Shown: piece by piece, positions 44,284 through 53,969 of the stretch
How the letters are laid out: each line of letters starts with the position of its first letter
How positions within the stretch are numbered: position 1 is the first letter of the stretch
Assembly: GCF_016862995.1 (NCBI RefSeq)
Contig: NZ_BOOA01000029.1
Coordinates: 1-64,000, forward strand
DNA length: 64,000 bases
DNA from: Acrocarpospora phusangensis
Lineage (GTDB): Bacteria > Actinomycetota > Actinomycetes > Streptosporangiales > Streptosporangiaceae
Direction of reading: 5' to 3'
Translations under genes and position numbers: made by a program
The notes under the pieces: model-generated
What the model was told of the DNA's origin: nothing
What the model saw: only the letters and a program-made list of their open reading frames with translations
Database searches by the model: none

Positions 44284-46296
44284 GTGAATCTGCCCGCCGA
44301 GACGAGCACCTTTGTCGGCCGCTACCTGGAGTTATCTGAGCTCCGCCGATTAATGGGCGAGTCGCGGCTGGTCACGCTGACCGGTCCGGGCGGTGTCGGC
44401 AAGACCCGCCTCGCCATCCGCGCCGCCGCCTCCGATCCCGGCATCCGGGTGTACTTCGCCGAACTGGCCGCGGAACGCAACGGCGACCTGCTCGCGCACG
44501 CGGTCGCCGCCGCCCTCGGCCTGCGCGAGCAGTCGGTCCGCCCGCAGGCCGAGGTGGTCGCCGACCATCTGGCCGGCCGGCGGCTGCTGCTCGTCCTGGA
44601 CACCTGCGAGCACCTCATCGAGGCCGCCAGGGACCTGGCGGGACGCATCCTGGCCGCCGCCCCCGGCGTGCGCCTGCTGGCGACCAGCCGGCAGCCGCTC
44701 GGCCTGCCGGGGGAGCGCGTCTACCGGGTGGAACCGCTGATCGCCGCCGACGCCGAACGCCTGTTCTGCGAGCGCGCCGTCGCCGTCCTCCCCCAGTTCA
44801 CCCCGACCGACGCCGTGGTACGGCTCTGCAGCCGCCTCGAAGGCATCCCGCTCGCGCTCGAACTGGCCGCCCGGCGGCTGCGCGCGCTCTCCCCCGAGGA
44901 GATGGCCGACCGGCTGGACGACCGGTTCGCGGTGCTGGGGGGCGGGAGCCGTACCGGGCGGCATGACGGGCTGCGGTCGGCGGTGGGGTGGAGCCACGAG
45001 CTGTGCACGCCCGACGAGCGGCTGCTCTGGGCCCGGCTGTCGGTCTTCGCCGGCTCCTTCGACGTGGACGCGGCCAACCAGGTCTGCGCCGACGAACGTC
45101 TCGCCAACGTGCCGGGCCTGCTGGCCAGGCTGGCCGACAAGTCCATCGTGCGGGCCGGCGACGACCGCTACCGCATGCTCGACACCATCCGCGAGTACGG
45201 CAGGGACTGGCTGCGCGAACTCGGCGAGGAGGAACTCCAGCTCCGGCGGCACCGGGACTACTACCTCACCCTGGCCCGGGAGGCCGACGCCGACTGGTTC
45301 GGCCCCAACCAGTTCACCTGGGCGCTCTGGGTCCGCTGCGAGCTGCCCAACCTGCGGCTGGCCCTGGACCACAGCATCGCCAGCGCGGTCGGCCTGGAGC
45401 TGGTCGGCGCGCTCTGGTTCGTCTGGTTCTGCCTCGGCGAGATCCGGGAGGGGCGCTACTACCTGGACCGGGCGTTGGAACGTAACAGCAAACCAGGACC
45501 AGCCCGGACGAAAGCGCTGTGGGCCGCGGCCTGGGTGTCGTTCGCGCAGGGCGACCTGGACCTGGTCGCGCGCCGCACCGCCGAGGCCTGCGAGGCCGCG
45601 CTGGCCCAGGAGGACTGGGTCGGCGCCGGATACGCCCACCTCGGCCTGGGCGCGCTGGCCATCGTCAAGGGCGATCCTGCGCACGGCGGCGCGGTCGTGG
45701 AGCAGGCGATCCGCTACTTCGACCAGGCCGGCGGCCGGCATGTCGGCCGCCTGGTGGCCGCCACCGTGTTCAGCCTCTGCCTGCTGATGCGCGGCGAGCA
45801 CGAGCGGGCCGCCGCCGTGATGGCCGCCCAGGGCACCGAGTGCGAGCTGGTGGGGGAGGTCTGGGCCCGGTCGTGCGGCGACTACATCAGGTCCCGGGTG
45901 GCGCTGGGCCGCGGCGACGCGGTGGCGGCGGACCGGCTGGCGCGGGCCGGGCTGAAGGCGGTCTGGCGGTTCGGCGACGTGCTGGGCAGCGCGGTCGCGG
46001 TCGACCAGCTGGCGGTGACGGCCGCCGCCATCGGCGACCACCTGCGGGCGGCCCGGCTGCTCGGCGCGGGCCAGCGGATCTGGGACGGCTTCGGCCTGAG
46101 CCAGTTCGGCTCGCCCGACTTCGCCGGGCCGCGCCTGGAGGCGGAGCACCGGGCCAGGACGGCGGTGGGCGACGCGGCGTTCGACCGCGAATACCGGGAA
46201 GGCGAGGCGATCCCTCCCGAGCGTGCGGTCGGTTACGCCTTGGGCGGTCTTCCCAATTCGCGAGTTGTACGGTGGAATCTTCCCGCCCCCGAATGA
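44284..46296 (+). CDS. STAND/AfsR-like ATPase with TPR region, no DNA-binding domain (copy 2)
   Basis: The 670-residue paralogue of the preceding gene starts with GTG 18 bp after its stop. It has P-loop GPGGVGKTRL, Walker B LLLVLDTCEHL, LLATSRQPLGLPGE and EGIPLALELAA. The bridge segment GWSHELCTPDERLLWARLSVFAG is nearly the same as in copy 1, followed by TPR-like repeats. It also lacks any DNA-binding domain. The ECF sigma gene follows by 31 bp, so a regulatory unit of two STAND ATPases, sigma factor and membrane partner is plausible. Confidence 0.78.
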   Translation: MNLPAETSTFVGRYLELSELRRLMGESRLVTLTGPGGVGKTRLAIRAAASDPGIRVYFAELAAERNGDLLAHAVAAALGLREQSVRPQAEVVADHLAGRRLLLVLDTCEHLIEAARDLAGRILAAAPGVRLLATSRQPLGLPGERVYRVEPLIAADAERLFCERAVAVLPQFTPTDAVVRLCSRLEGIPLALELAARRLRALSPEEMADRLDDRFAVLGGGSRTGRHDGLRSAVGWSHELCTPDERLLWARLSVFAGSFDVDAANQVCADERLANVPGLLARLADKSIVRAGDDRYRMLDTIREYGRDWLRELGEEELQLRRHRDYYLTLAREADADWFGPNQFTWALWVRCELPNLRLALDHSIASAVGLELVGALWFVWFCLGEIREGRYYLDRALERNSKPGPARTKALWAAAWVSFAQGDLDLVARRTAEACEAALAQEDWVGAGYAHLGLGALAIVKGDPAHGGAVVEQAIRYFDQAGGRHVGRLVAATVFSLCLLMRGEHERAAAVMAAQGTECELVGEVWARSCGDYIRSRVALGRGDAVAADRLARAGLKAVWRFGDVLGSAVAVDQLAVTAAAIGDHLRAARLLGAGQRIWDGFGLSQFGSPDFAGPRLEAEHRARTAVGDAAFDREYREGEAIPPERAVGYALGGLPNSRVVRWNLPAPE

Positions 46297-46327
46297 TCCG
46301 ATCCCCGCTGGAAGTTGATCCCCCCGA

Positions 46328-46870
46328 ATGCAGGACGACGAGGCGATAGCCCGCGCGTTGTCCGGCGATCTGGCCGCCTACGAGGTGCTGGTCGCCCGGT
46401 ACAGCGCGGTCGCGCACCGGACCGCGCACCTGCTCGGCGCGGGGCACGAGGCGGAGGACGTGGTCCAGGAGGCGTTCGTCAAGGCGTACCGGCATCTGTC
46501 GGGGTTCCGGAGGGATTCGGCCTTCAAGCCGTGGCTGCTGCGGATCGTCGCCAACGAGACGCACAACCTGACGCGGTCGCGGGGGCGGCGGGCCGAGCTC
46601 GCCGTACGGCTCGGGCAGGAGACCGAGGAGGTGTCCCAGGACGGGAACCCGGAGGGGGAGGCCGTGGCGGCCGATCGGTCGTCCCGGTTGCTCGCGGCCG
46701 TACGAGGGTTGCCTGATCGGGAACGTGAAGCGGTGGTTTGCCGGTATTTCCTGCAGTTGTCGGAAGCGGAGACCGCAGAGGTGCTCGGCTGTCCGGTGGG
46801 GTCGGTGAAATCCCGCACGTTCCGTGGCCTGCGGCGACTGCGAGAGGAGGTGGGCCGTGAACTCCTCTGA
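46328..46870 (+). CDS. ECF sigma-70 family RNA polymerase sigma factor
   Basis: The 180-residue product has region 2 (YEVLVARYSAVAHRTAHLL, EAEDVVQEAFVKAYRHL and FKPWLLRIVANETHN) and region 4 (LPDREREAVVCRYFLQLSEAETAEVLGC, ending SVKSRTFRGLRRLRE; quoted in parts). There is no region 1 or 3. The ATG at 46328 gives the expected start DDEAIARAL. The next gene starts within its last 14 bases, the usual sigma/anti-sigma coupling. Confidence 0.88.
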   Translation: MQDDEAIARALSGDLAAYEVLVARYSAVAHRTAHLLGAGHEAEDVVQEAFVKAYRHLSGFRRDSAFKPWLLRIVANETHNLTRSRGRRAELAVRLGQETEEVSQDGNPEGEAVAADRSSRLLAAVRGLPDREREAVVCRYFLQLSEAETAEVLGCPVGSVKSRTFRGLRRLREEVGRELL

Positions 46871-47783
46871 TAACTCTTCTGAGAACGCCGACGAATTTCC
46901 GGAGAACGAGCAGACGCCGGAAGTTGTGCCGGGAAGTGACGATTTTTCGGGATTTGGGGATCTGGAGGATGAACTGCGGGCGCTGAGCGACGCGCTGGCA
47001 GTCCCCGAACCGAGCCCACCGGCCGACGTCGCCCGCGCCGTCCGGGCCGTCCTGGAACGCGAAGCCGAGGAACGCGCCTCACACGACGAAACCCCCGAGG
47101 GCGATCTACCGCAGTCCCCGCTTTCTCCGCGGCGCCAGATTTCGGAGCTTGAGGGTCCTGAGGCTGAGGGTTCGGAGCGGCCTGGTTCGCACGTGGTTTC
47201 CAGGCGTTGGCGGAGGCGGCGCCGGGTGGTCGCGGTCGTGGCGGCGTTCCTGGTGGTCCTGATCGCGGCCACGCCGCAGGGCCGGGCCGCCGTCGCGTCC
47301 ATCCTGCGGTTCGCCGGCGTGGAGATCAGGATCGGCGAGCCGTCCCCGCTGCCCACCGGCGTGCCGTCCCCGCTGCCGGGCGAACGCCGCGTCTCCCTGG
47401 ACGACGCCCGCGCCCAGGTGCGGTTCCCGCTGGTCGTGCCCGCCGTGCTCGGCGAACCCGCCGACATCAGGGTCGCCGACGACGGCCGCGTCGTCTCCAT
47501 GTTCTGGCCCGGCGTCCGCCTCGACCAGTACGACGGCACCCTCGCGGAGGTCTGGCGCAAGGACCTGGGCCCGCCCTGGCCGGAGTCCGTCAACGTGGGC
47601 GGCGTTCCCGGCGTCTGGATCCAGCAGAAGCACGGCATCCAGTACAACCCGCCGACCGGTCCGCCCCAGGAGTTCCGGCTGGCCGGACCCACCCTGATCT
47701 GGCAGCGCGGCCCCGTCGGCCTCCGCCTGGAAGGCCCGGCCACGATCGACGAAGCCCGCCGGATCGGCGCCTCCGCGCAGTAG
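46857..47783 (+). CDS. Single-pass membrane protein, probable anti-sigma factor partner
   Basis: The GTG at 46857 follows gaggaggtgg and overlaps the sigma gene by 14 bases. The 308-residue product has an acidic cytoplasmic part (about 1-118), one membrane helix after RRWRRRRR (about 124-143) and an extracytoplasmic domain with ~165 residues (FPLVVPAVLGEPADIRV, PGVWIQQKHG). There is no zinc HxxxCxxC motif, so it is not a ZAS-type anti-sigma factor. The assignment rests on gene order. The outer domain resembles DUF4367-like regions. Confidence 0.68.
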   Translation: MNSSDNSSENADEFPENEQTPEVVPGSDDFSGFGDLEDELRALSDALAVPEPSPPADVARAVRAVLEREAEERASHDETPEGDLPQSPLSPRRQISELEGPEAEGSERPGSHVVSRRWRRRRRVVAVVAAFLVVLIAATPQGRAAVASILRFAGVEIRIGEPSPLPTGVPSPLPGERRVSLDDARAQVRFPLVVPAVLGEPADIRVADDGRVVSMFWPGVRLDQYDGTLAEVWRKDLGPPWPESVNVGGVPGVWIQQKHGIQYNPPTGPPQEFRLAGPTLIWQRGPVGLRLEGPATIDEARRIGASAQ

Positions 47784-47872
47784 CGGGTTCACGCGTGAGA
47801 TTGATCACTCATGGGACAGCTGGATCGGCCCGGCGTGAAATGCGCCCATGCGTCGGGGCGGAATGGGAGGTG

Positions 47873-48886
47873 CTAGTCCGCCAGCCAGGTGTCGATCTCG
47901 GTGAGGAGTTCCTTCTTCAGGGAGTCCGGGGCCGCCGAGGAGCGGATCGACTGGCGGGCCAGCTCGGCCAGTTCGGCGTCGCGGAAGCCGTACACGTCTC
48001 TGGCCAGTTCGTACTGGGGGAGCAGGCGGGCGCCGAAGAGCAGCGGGTCGTCGGCGCCCAGCGCGATCGGGACCCCGGCGTCGAAGAGCCGCCGCAGCGG
48101 CACGTCCTCGGCGTGCTCCACCACGCCGAGCCCGACGTTGGAGAGCGGGCAGACCTCGCAGGCGATCTGCCGGTCGGCCAGCCGTTCCATCAGCCGGGGG
48201 CTCTCGGCGGCCCGCACCCCATGCCCGACCCGGTCGGCGTCGAGATCGTCCACGCACTCGGCCACGCTGACCGCGCCCAGCAGTTCCCCGCCGTGCGGCA
48301 CCGCCAGCAGCCCGGCCCGCTTGGCGATCCGGAACGCGCCGTCGAAGTCCCTGGCCCGGCCCCTGCGCTCGTCGTTGGAGAGCCCGAAGCCGATCACGCC
48401 CCGATCCCGGTACTGGGTGGCCAGCCGGGCCAGCGTGCGCGCGTCCAGCGGATGCCGGGTGCGGTTGGCCGCGACGATCACGGCCACCCCGATGCCGACC
48501 TGCCGGGCGGCCCGGTCGGCCGCGTCCAGCATGAGTTCGAGCGTCGCGGTCAGCCCGCCGAACCGCTGCGCGTAACCGGACGGATCCACCTGGATCTCCA
48601 GCCACCGCGAGCCCTCCGCCCGCTCGTCCTCGGCGGCCTCCCTGAGCAGCCGGTACACGTCCTCCGGGCGGCGCAGCACCGAGCGGGCGATGTCGTACAG
48701 ACGCTGGAACCGGAACCAGCCGCGCTCGTCGGTGGCCCGCAGCCGCGGCGGCCAGTCCTCCACCAGCGCGTCCGGCAGGTGCACGCCCTGCTCGGCGGCC
48801 AGCTCGATCAGCGTGGTGTGCCGCATCGAGCCGGTGAAGTGCAGGTGCAGGTGTGCCTTGGGCAGTGTGGGGAGCGGGCGTGGCAT
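47873..48886 (-). CDS. Adenosine-deaminase-family metal-dependent hydrolase
   Basis: The ATG at 48886 has aggataagg upstream and gives the normal N-terminus PRPLPTLPKAHLHLHFTGSM. In this 337-residue TIM barrel the zinc site is HLHLH, with the catalytic Glu in PHGGELLG, a His in RVGHGVR and an Asp in GADDPLLF. Canonical adenosine deaminases read HxHLDG; here it is HLHFTG, so the substrate may be another aminated purine or nucleoside. It lies 47 bp downstream of the aminotransferase gene. Confidence 0.82.
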   Translation of the reverse strand: MPRPLPTLPKAHLHLHFTGSMRHTTLIELAAEQGVHLPDALVEDWPPRLRATDERGWFRFQRLYDIARSVLRRPEDVYRLLREAAEDERAEGSRWLEIQVDPSGYAQRFGGLTATLELMLDAADRAARQVGIGVAVIVAANRTRHPLDARTLARLATQYRDRGVIGFGLSNDERRGRARDFDGAFRIAKRAGLLAVPHGGELLGAVSVAECVDDLDADRVGHGVRAAESPRLMERLADRQIACEVCPLSNVGLGVVEHAEDVPLRRLFDAGVPIALGADDPLLFGARLLPQYELARDVYGFRDAELAELARQSIRSSAAPDSLKKELLTEIDTWLAD

Positions 48887-48933
48887 TTCCTTATCCTGCC
48901 GCACCCGCTCCGGGCCCCGGGCGGGCTTTACCC

Positions 48934-50133
48934 TCAGCGGGCCTCGGCGAACAGCTTGGCCAACCGGCTGATGCCCTCGGCGAGGTCCTCGTCGCCGAGC
49001 GCGTAGGAGAGCCGGAAGTAGCCGGGCGTGCCGAACGCCTCACCGGGCACCAGCGCGACCTCCGCCTCCTCCAGGATCAGCCCGGCCAGCTCGGCCGTGG
49101 TGGCCGGCCGCTGCCCGCGCAGCTCCTTGCCCAGCAGCTCCTTGACCGACGGGTACGCGTAGAAGGCCCCGAAAGGTTCAGGGCACACCACGCCCGGGAT
49201 CTCGTTGAGCAGGCGGACCATGGTCTGCCGCCGCCGGTCGAACGCCTCCCGCATGGCCGCCACCGCGGTCAGATCGCCGCTGACCGCCGCCAGCGCCGCC
49301 GCCTGCGCCACGTTCGACACGTTCGAGGTGGCGTGCGACTGGAGACTGGTCGCCGCCTTCACCACGTCGGCCGGGCCGATCAGCCAGCCCACCCGCCAGC
49401 CCGTCATCGCGTACGTCTTCGCGACGCCGTTCAGCACCACGACGCGGTCCCTGAGCTCCGGCACGGCGGTCGCGACGCTGGTGAACTTGGCGTCGCCGTA
49501 CACGAGGTGCTCGTAGATCTCGTCGGTGACCACCCAGAGCTCCTTCTCCAGCGCCCAGCGGCCGATCTCGGCGATCTGCGCGGGGGAGTAGACCGCACCC
49601 GTGGGGTTGGACGGCGAGACCAGCAGCAGCGCCTTGGTGCGCTCGGTCAGCTTCGCCTCCAGCTGCTCCACCGAGGCCAGGTAGCCGGTGGTCTCGTCGG
49701 TGACCACGTCCACCTGCACGCCCCCGGCCAGCTTGATCGCCTCCGGATAGGTCGTCCAGTACGGCGCGACCACCAGCACCTCGTCGCCCGGGTCCAGGAG
49801 GGTCGCGAAGGCCTCGTAGACGGCCTGCTTGCCGCCGTTGGTGACCAGCACCTGCGCGGCGTCCACGGCCAGGCCGGAGTCCCGCTTGGTCTTGTCGGCG
49901 ATGGCCTGCTTCAGCTCGGGCAGGCCCCCGGCGGGCGTGTACTTGTGGAAGCGCGGGTTCCGGCACGCCTCCACCGCCGCCTCGACGATGTAGTCCGGGG
50001 TCGGGAAGTCGGGCTCACCTGCGCCGAACCCGATCACCGGGCGGCCGGCCGCCTGCATGGCCTTGGCTTTGGCGTCCACGGCCAGGGTGGCGGACTCGGT
50101 GATGGCGGCGACTCGCGCGGAGATTCGGGACAT
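48934..50133 (-). CDS. aspC: Class I pyridoxal-phosphate aminotransferase (aspartate type)
   Basis: The 399-residue fold-type I enzyme has [16 protein letters not shown], the PLP-contact segments [11 protein letters not shown] and [11 protein letters not shown], and the Schiff-base Lys in [15 protein letters not shown]. It interconverts aspartate or alanine and their 2-oxo acids with glutamate; aspartate is the usual assignment for this locus beside secE. It is divergent from the tRNA-Trp/secE side. Confidence 0.85.
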   Translation of the reverse strand: MSRISARVAAITESATLAVDAKAKAMQAAGRPVIGFGAGEPDFPTPDYIVEAAVEACRNPRFHKYTPAGGLPELKQAIADKTKRDSGLAVDAAQVLVTNGGKQAVYEAFATLLDPGDEVLVVAPYWTTYPEAIKLAGGVQVDVVTDETTGYLASVEQLEAKLTERTKALLLVSPSNPTGAVYSPAQIAEIGRWALEKELWVVTDEIYEHLVYGDAKFTSVATAVPELRDRVVVLNGVAKTYAMTGWRVGWLIGPADVVKAATSLQSHATSNVSNVAQAAALAAVSGDLTAVAAMREAFDRRRQTMVRLLNEIPGVVCPEPFGAFYAYPSVKELLGKELRGQRPATTAELAGLILEEAEVALVPGEAFGTPGYFRLSYALGDEDLAEGISRLAKLFAEAR

Positions 50134-50240
50134 GAGTCCATGTTTTCAGAACACGGACCGCGTTTCCCGCGCTATTCCAGCATCCGGACATTGCCACACG
50201 GTAGCTTTGAGCTGCGGGGACGTACGGGGAAGTTACTGGT

Positions 50241-50269
50241 TCGACGAAGCAGCCATTCCCACGTACACT
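50241..50269 (+). promoter_or_regulatory. Candidate promoter of the tRNA-Trp gene
   Basis: Tcgacg (-35, 50241-50246), a 17-bp spacer, and tacact (-10, 50264-50269) lie about 55 bp before the mature tRNA 5' end. Both hexamers match four of six consensus positions. Confidence 0.5.
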
Positions 50270-50324
50270 TCACCGTCTAGTGGGCCACAACGCCGAAACA
50301 GTCGGGTAGGGTGGTGCACGGCTT

Positions 50325-50397
50325 AGGGCACTAGCGCAATTGGTAGCGCACCGGTCTCCAAAACCGGCGGTTGGGGGTTCGAGTCCCTCGTGCCCTG
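50325..50397 (+). tRNA. trnW: tRNA-Trp (anticodon CCA)
   Basis: The cloverleaf is readable. Acceptor agggcac pairs with gtgccct, the D arm is gcgc/gcgc, the anticodon stem is ccggt/accgg around ctccaaa (CCA at 50358-50360), the T arm contains gttcgagt, and G is the discriminator. CCA is not encoded. It precedes secE, the standard actinobacterial place for tRNA-Trp. Confidence 0.96.
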
Positions 50398-50442
50398 CGG
50401 AGTGCGGTCCGCGCACTAAGGGCGTAAGAGCCGCCGGTTGCG

Positions 50443-50724
50443 ATGGACACGACGGATCAGGTGAGGACTGTGGCGATCGACACGCGCGGCGAGGCCGCGG
50501 CACAGCCAGGCAAGCCGAGCGGCGAGAAGAAGACGAAGCGCACCTCTCCCGCCCTTTTCTATCGGCAGGCCGTCGGCGAGCTGCGTAAGGTCATCTGGCC
50601 TACCCGGAAGGACCTGATCAACTACACCATCGTGGTCCTCGTGTTCTGTCTGATCATGGTGGGAATCGTGTCCGGACTGGACTACCTGTTGACGAGGGGC
50701 GTGCTCGCGATCTTCGGTTCCTGA
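50443..50724 (+). CDS. secE: Preprotein translocase subunit SecE
   Basis: The 93-residue protein has a basic N-terminal tail and the conserved [20 protein letters not shown] amphipathic segment. One membrane helix follows ([17 protein letters not shown]). It stabilises SecY in the Sec channel. ATG 50443 or the later GTG at 50461 could be the start. It is followed 44 bp later by nusG, as usual. Confidence 0.93.
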   Translation: MDTTDQVRTVAIDTRGEAAAQPGKPSGEKKTKRTSPALFYRQAVGELRKVIWPTRKDLINYTIVVLVFCLIMVGIVSGLDYLLTRGVLAIFGS

Positions 50725-50768
50725 TCGCCGCGCACGTCAGTTCCACCGAAGAAAGAGGAATTGTCACC

Positions 50769-51530
50769 GTGTCCGAGTCCCCGCTGCCGGTCGACGGCTC
50801 CCACGACGAGCACGACGAGTGGGAAGCCGAGACGACGGAAGAGGCAGAAGAGGTCGAGCAGGAGGTCGAGGAGGCCGCCGGCGCAGGCGATGCTGACGTC
50901 GAGGCCTCCGCCGTCGACGAAGACGGTGACGTGCTTCCCGATGTCGACCCCATCGAAGAGTTCAAGCGCCAGCTCCGCGGCCAGTTCGGCGAGTGGTACG
51001 TGATCCACTCGTACGCGGGCTACGAGAACCGGGTGAAGCAGAACATCGAGAGCCGTACCGGTTCGCTCAACATGGAGGACTTCATCTTCCAGGTCGAGGT
51101 GCCGACGCACACGGTCACCGAGTTCAAGGGCGGCAAGAAGACGCCGATCAAGGAGCGGGTGCTCCCCGGTTACGTGCTGGTCCGGATGGACCTGACCGAC
51201 GAGTCCTGGGCCGCCGTGCGGAACACGCCCGGCGTGACCGGCTTCGTCGGCCTGTCCAACAAGCCCAGCCCGCTCAACCTCGACGAGGTCGCCAAGCTGC
51301 TGGCGCCGGAGCCGACCGAAGAGGTCAAGAAGGCCTCGGCGAAGGCCACGGCCTCCACCGTCGAGTTCGAGATCGGCGAGTCGGTCACCGTCATGGACGG
51401 CCCGTTCGCCACGCTCCCCGCCTCGGTCAGCGAGATCAGCCCCGAGTCGCAGAAGCTCAAGGTGCTGGTGTCGATCTTCGGCCGGGAGACGCCGGTGGAG
51501 CTCTCGTTCAACCAGGTCTCGAAGATCTGA
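50769..51530 (+). CDS. nusG: Transcription termination/antitermination protein NusG
   Basis: The 253-residue product has a ~75-residue acidic N-terminal extension (Glu/Asp/Ala), common in actinobacteria. Next come the NGN domain ([44 protein letters not shown]) and the KOW domain ([18 protein letters not shown]). It binds RNA polymerase, Rho or S10. The start is GTG. A short leader separates it from secE. Confidence 0.95.
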   Translation: MSESPLPVDGSHDEHDEWEAETTEEAEEVEQEVEEAAGAGDADVEASAVDEDGDVLPDVDPIEEFKRQLRGQFGEWYVIHSYAGYENRVKQNIESRTGSLNMEDFIFQVEVPTHTVTEFKGGKKTPIKERVLPGYVLVRMDLTDESWAAVRNTPGVTGFVGLSNKPSPLNLDEVAKLLAPEPTEEVKKASAKATASTVEFEIGESVTVMDGPFATLPASVSEISPESQKLKVLVSIFGRETPVELSFNQVSKI

Positions 51531-51573
51531 TCTCGGCGATCTGACCTCCACGATCTGACGGAGTCGTCCGGGG

Positions 51574-51595
51574 GCTCGGGCCCTTTGGCCCGGGT
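51574..51595 (+). terminator. Hairpin between nusG and rplK
   Basis: A 9-bp stem with two G-T pairs, gctcgggcc with ggcccgggt, closes a cttt loop and is followed by cttcg. It would separate secE-nusG from the ribosomal genes. A -10-like tagact at 51612-51617 could start rplK mRNA. Confidence 0.55.
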
Positions 51596-51715
51596 CTTCG
51601 TCCCGGTCAAGTAGACTCGTCTAGTTCTCCCCGCTACGCGGGGACGCCCCAGGCTGCCCACAGGCAGGTAAACGCCGGGGCACCACGGAAAAACATTGAG
51701 GACCCGGAGAGAGTC

Positions 51716-52147
51716 ATGCCTCCCAAGAAGAAGATCGCGGCGTTGGTGAAGGTCCAGCTTCCCGCTGGCCAGGCCACCCCCGCGCCGCCCGTCGGTACCG
51801 CGCTCGGTCCGCACGGCGTGAACATCATGGAGTTCGTCAAGCAGTACAACGCGGCCACGGAGGCTCAGCGGGGCAACATCATCCCCGTCGAGATCACCAT
51901 CTTCGAAGACCGCACCTTCACCTTCATCACGAAGACGCCCCCGGCGCCTGAGCTGATCAAGAAGGCGCTCGGCCTCAAGGGCGGCTCCGCCAACCCGCTG
52001 AAGACCAAGGTGGGTCACCTCACCAAGGAGCAGCTGCGGCAGATCGCCGAGACGAAGATGCCCGACCTGAACGCCAACGACATCGAGATGGCCGAGCGCA
52101 TCATCGCCGGCACCGCCCGTTCCATGGGCATCACGGTCGCCGAGTAA
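51716..52147 (+). CDS. rplK: 50S ribosomal protein L11
   Basis: The 143-residue L11 is complete and has [37 protein letters not shown] (with the Pro22/Pro26-type prolines) and the rRNA-binding C-terminal part [24 protein letters not shown]. It is the thiostrepton-region protein. A good Shine-Dalgarno (ggagag) precedes the ATG. Confidence 0.97.
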   Translation: MPPKKKIAALVKVQLPAGQATPAPPVGTALGPHGVNIMEFVKQYNAATEAQRGNIIPVEITIFEDRTFTFITKTPPAPELIKKALGLKGGSANPLKTKVGHLTKEQLRQIAETKMPDLNANDIEMAERIIAGTARSMGITVAE

Positions 52148-52210
52148 GACTTTCCCACCCAGTGGAAGGGCCTCGCGCGGCCCGTACCACGAACTCCTGT
52201 AGGAGCAGCA

Positions 52211-52924
52211 GTGAAGCGCAGCAAGAACTGGAAGAACGCCGCGGTCCAGATCGACCGCGACTCCGTCCTCTCGCCGCTGGACGGCGTGCGGCTGGCCAAG
52301 AAGACCGCCTCCACCAAGTTCGACGCCACCGTCGAGGTGGCCCTGCGGCTGGGCGTCGACCCGCGCAAGGCCGACCAGATGGTCCGTGGCACCGTCAACC
52401 TCCCGCACGGCACCGGCAAGACCGCCCGGGTCCTGGTCTTCGCGACCGGTGACCGTGCCGAGGAGGCCCGCGCCGCGGGCGCCGACATCGTGGGCGCCGA
52501 CGAGCTCATCGAGGAGGTGGCCAAGGGCCGCCTCGACTTCGACGCCGTCGTGGCCACCCCGGACCTGATGGGCAAGGTCGGCCGCCTGGGCCGCGTGCTC
52601 GGTCCGCGTGGCCTCATGCCCAACCCGAAGACCGGCACCGTCACGCCGGCCGTCGGCAAGGCCGTCACCGACATCAAGGGCGGCAAGATCGAGTTCCGGG
52701 TCGACCGGCACGCGAACCTGCACTTCATCATCGGCAAGGCCTCCTTCGAGGAGCGCCAGCTGGTGGAGAACTACGCGGCCGCCCTGGACGAGGTGCTGCG
52801 GCTCAAGCCGTCCGCCGCCAAGGGCCGCTACCTGAAGAAGGTCACCTTCGCCACGTCCATGGGCCCCGGCATCCCGGTGGACCCGAACGTGACGCGCGCG
52901 ATGACCGCGGAGATCGACGCCTGA
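52211..52924 (+). CDS. rplA: 50S ribosomal protein L1
   Basis: The 237-residue L1 is full length and carries the hallmark [13 protein letters not shown] and [22 protein letters not shown] (quoted in two parts). The start is GTG after taggag. It binds 23S rRNA and, in many bacteria, its own mRNA as repressor of rplK-rplA. A clear terminator follows. Confidence 0.97.
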   Translation: MKRSKNWKNAAVQIDRDSVLSPLDGVRLAKKTASTKFDATVEVALRLGVDPRKADQMVRGTVNLPHGTGKTARVLVFATGDRAEEARAAGADIVGADELIEEVAKGRLDFDAVVATPDLMGKVGRLGRVLGPRGLMPNPKTGTVTPAVGKAVTDIKGGKIEFRVDRHANLHFIIGKASFEERQLVENYAAALDEVLRLKPSAAKGRYLKKVTFATSMGPGIPVDPNVTRAMTAEIDA

Positions 52925-52943
52925 GCCGCTCAGGACTGACAGG

Positions 52944-52975
52944 CCCCCATCCGGGTAACCGGGTGGGGGTCTTTC
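52944..52975 (+). terminator. Intrinsic terminator after rplA
   Basis: An 11-bp stem with one T-G pair (cccccatccgg with ccgggtggggg) closes a gtaa loop, and ctttcattt follows. It ends the rplK-rplA transcript before the lipoprotein gene. Confidence 0.85.
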
Positions 52976-53085
52976 ATTTGTTCGCGGAGAACGCGGGGGT
53001 GTGGAGAAAGTGTGCGGATATCGCGCGACCGCCGCATCGATCTTTCCGCGAACGTAGGCTCTGGGCGACGAAGGGACGACAACAC

Positions 53086-53898
53086 ATGCGCCGACTTCTT
53101 GTGGCCGCCGCGCTGATCGCCGCGGCCGGGTGTGGCACGACGACAGCACAGCCCCTCGGGGAGGTCCAGCTCTCGGCGGCCGACGCCTTAGCCCAGACCG
53201 CTCAGAAGGCCGAGGACGTCACGTCCTACGCGGCCGACATCGTGGTCGACTTCAGCGACCAGAAGGGCTCCTCGGGCAACGTGCGCGGCACGATGCTGTT
53301 CCAGCAGAAGCCCACCCTCGCCTCCGACATCAATCTCAGCCAGGTGACGTTCGCCGGCCAGCCCCTGCCGGGCGGCGTCCGGGTGATCCTCGCCGACGAG
53401 ACCGCCTATCTGAAGCTGGACGTGCTCAAGCAGCTGACCGGCAGCACCAAGCCCTGGGTCAAGGTCGGCCTGAAGGACCTGGGCGACGACGTCAGCGTCC
53501 GGCAGTTCCTCAGCCAGGCCCAGCAGATCGACCTGAAGTCCAGCGTCGCCCTGCTGACCGCCTCCAAGGACGTCAAGGCCGTCGGCCAGGAGACCGTGAG
53601 CAACGTGGACACCACGCACTACGCGGGCACGTTCCCGGTGGCCGAGGCCGTCAAGCTGCTGCCCGCGGACTCGCAGGCGGCGATCGCCGGGCAGCTCTCG
53701 GCGGTCAAGGACATGAAGTTCGACGCCTGGATCGACGCCGAGGGCCTGCCCCGCAAGATTCAGCTCAACGGCGGAGCCGAGCAGGGCACCTTCAGCGCCG
53801 CCCTGGTCTTCACCTCCTTCAACGAGCAGCTCTCCATCGCCGCCCCGCCCGCCGACCAGGTAGGCGACATGCCCAAGGGCGCCCCGGTAACCGAATAA
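53086..53898 (+). CDS. LppX/LprG-like lipoprotein
   Basis: The 270-residue product starts at 53086 behind aaggga; the frame is open upstream but without a start signal. The signal peptide ends in a lipobox with the acylated Cys in LIAAAGCG. The mature half-barrel has YAADIVVDFSD, GTMLFQQKP, VILADETAYLKL and TTHYAGTFPV, typical of the actinobacterial LppX/LprG fold that carries lipids. A lipoprotein gene between rplA and rplJ recurs in actinomycetes. A direct link with ribosomes is not implied. Confidence 0.82.
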   Translation: MRRLLVAAALIAAAGCGTTTAQPLGEVQLSAADALAQTAQKAEDVTSYAADIVVDFSDQKGSSGNVRGTMLFQQKPTLASDINLSQVTFAGQPLPGGVRVILADETAYLKLDVLKQLTGSTKPWVKVGLKDLGDDVSVRQFLSQAQQIDLKSSVALLTASKDVKAVGQETVSNVDTTHYAGTFPVAEAVKLLPADSQAAIAGQLSAVKDMKFDAWIDAEGLPRKIQLNGGAEQGTFSAALVFTSFNEQLSIAAPPADQVGDMPKGAPVTE

Positions 53899-53969
53899 AT
53901 CCCGCTTTGGTCGGTGGTGGCGGCCGGTCCTGGGGGCTGGTCACCACCACCGATTTGTTTAAGCGGGGA

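Noticed and set aside
42285-44339. Arg/Gly-rich alternate plus-strand frame over the first STAND ATPase
   Set aside because: The frame with P-loop and TPR features is the real one; this is a +2 shadow.
52963-53085. In-frame extension of the lipoprotein gene
   Set aside because: It overlaps the rplA terminator. The ATG at 53086 gives a canonical lipobox signal.
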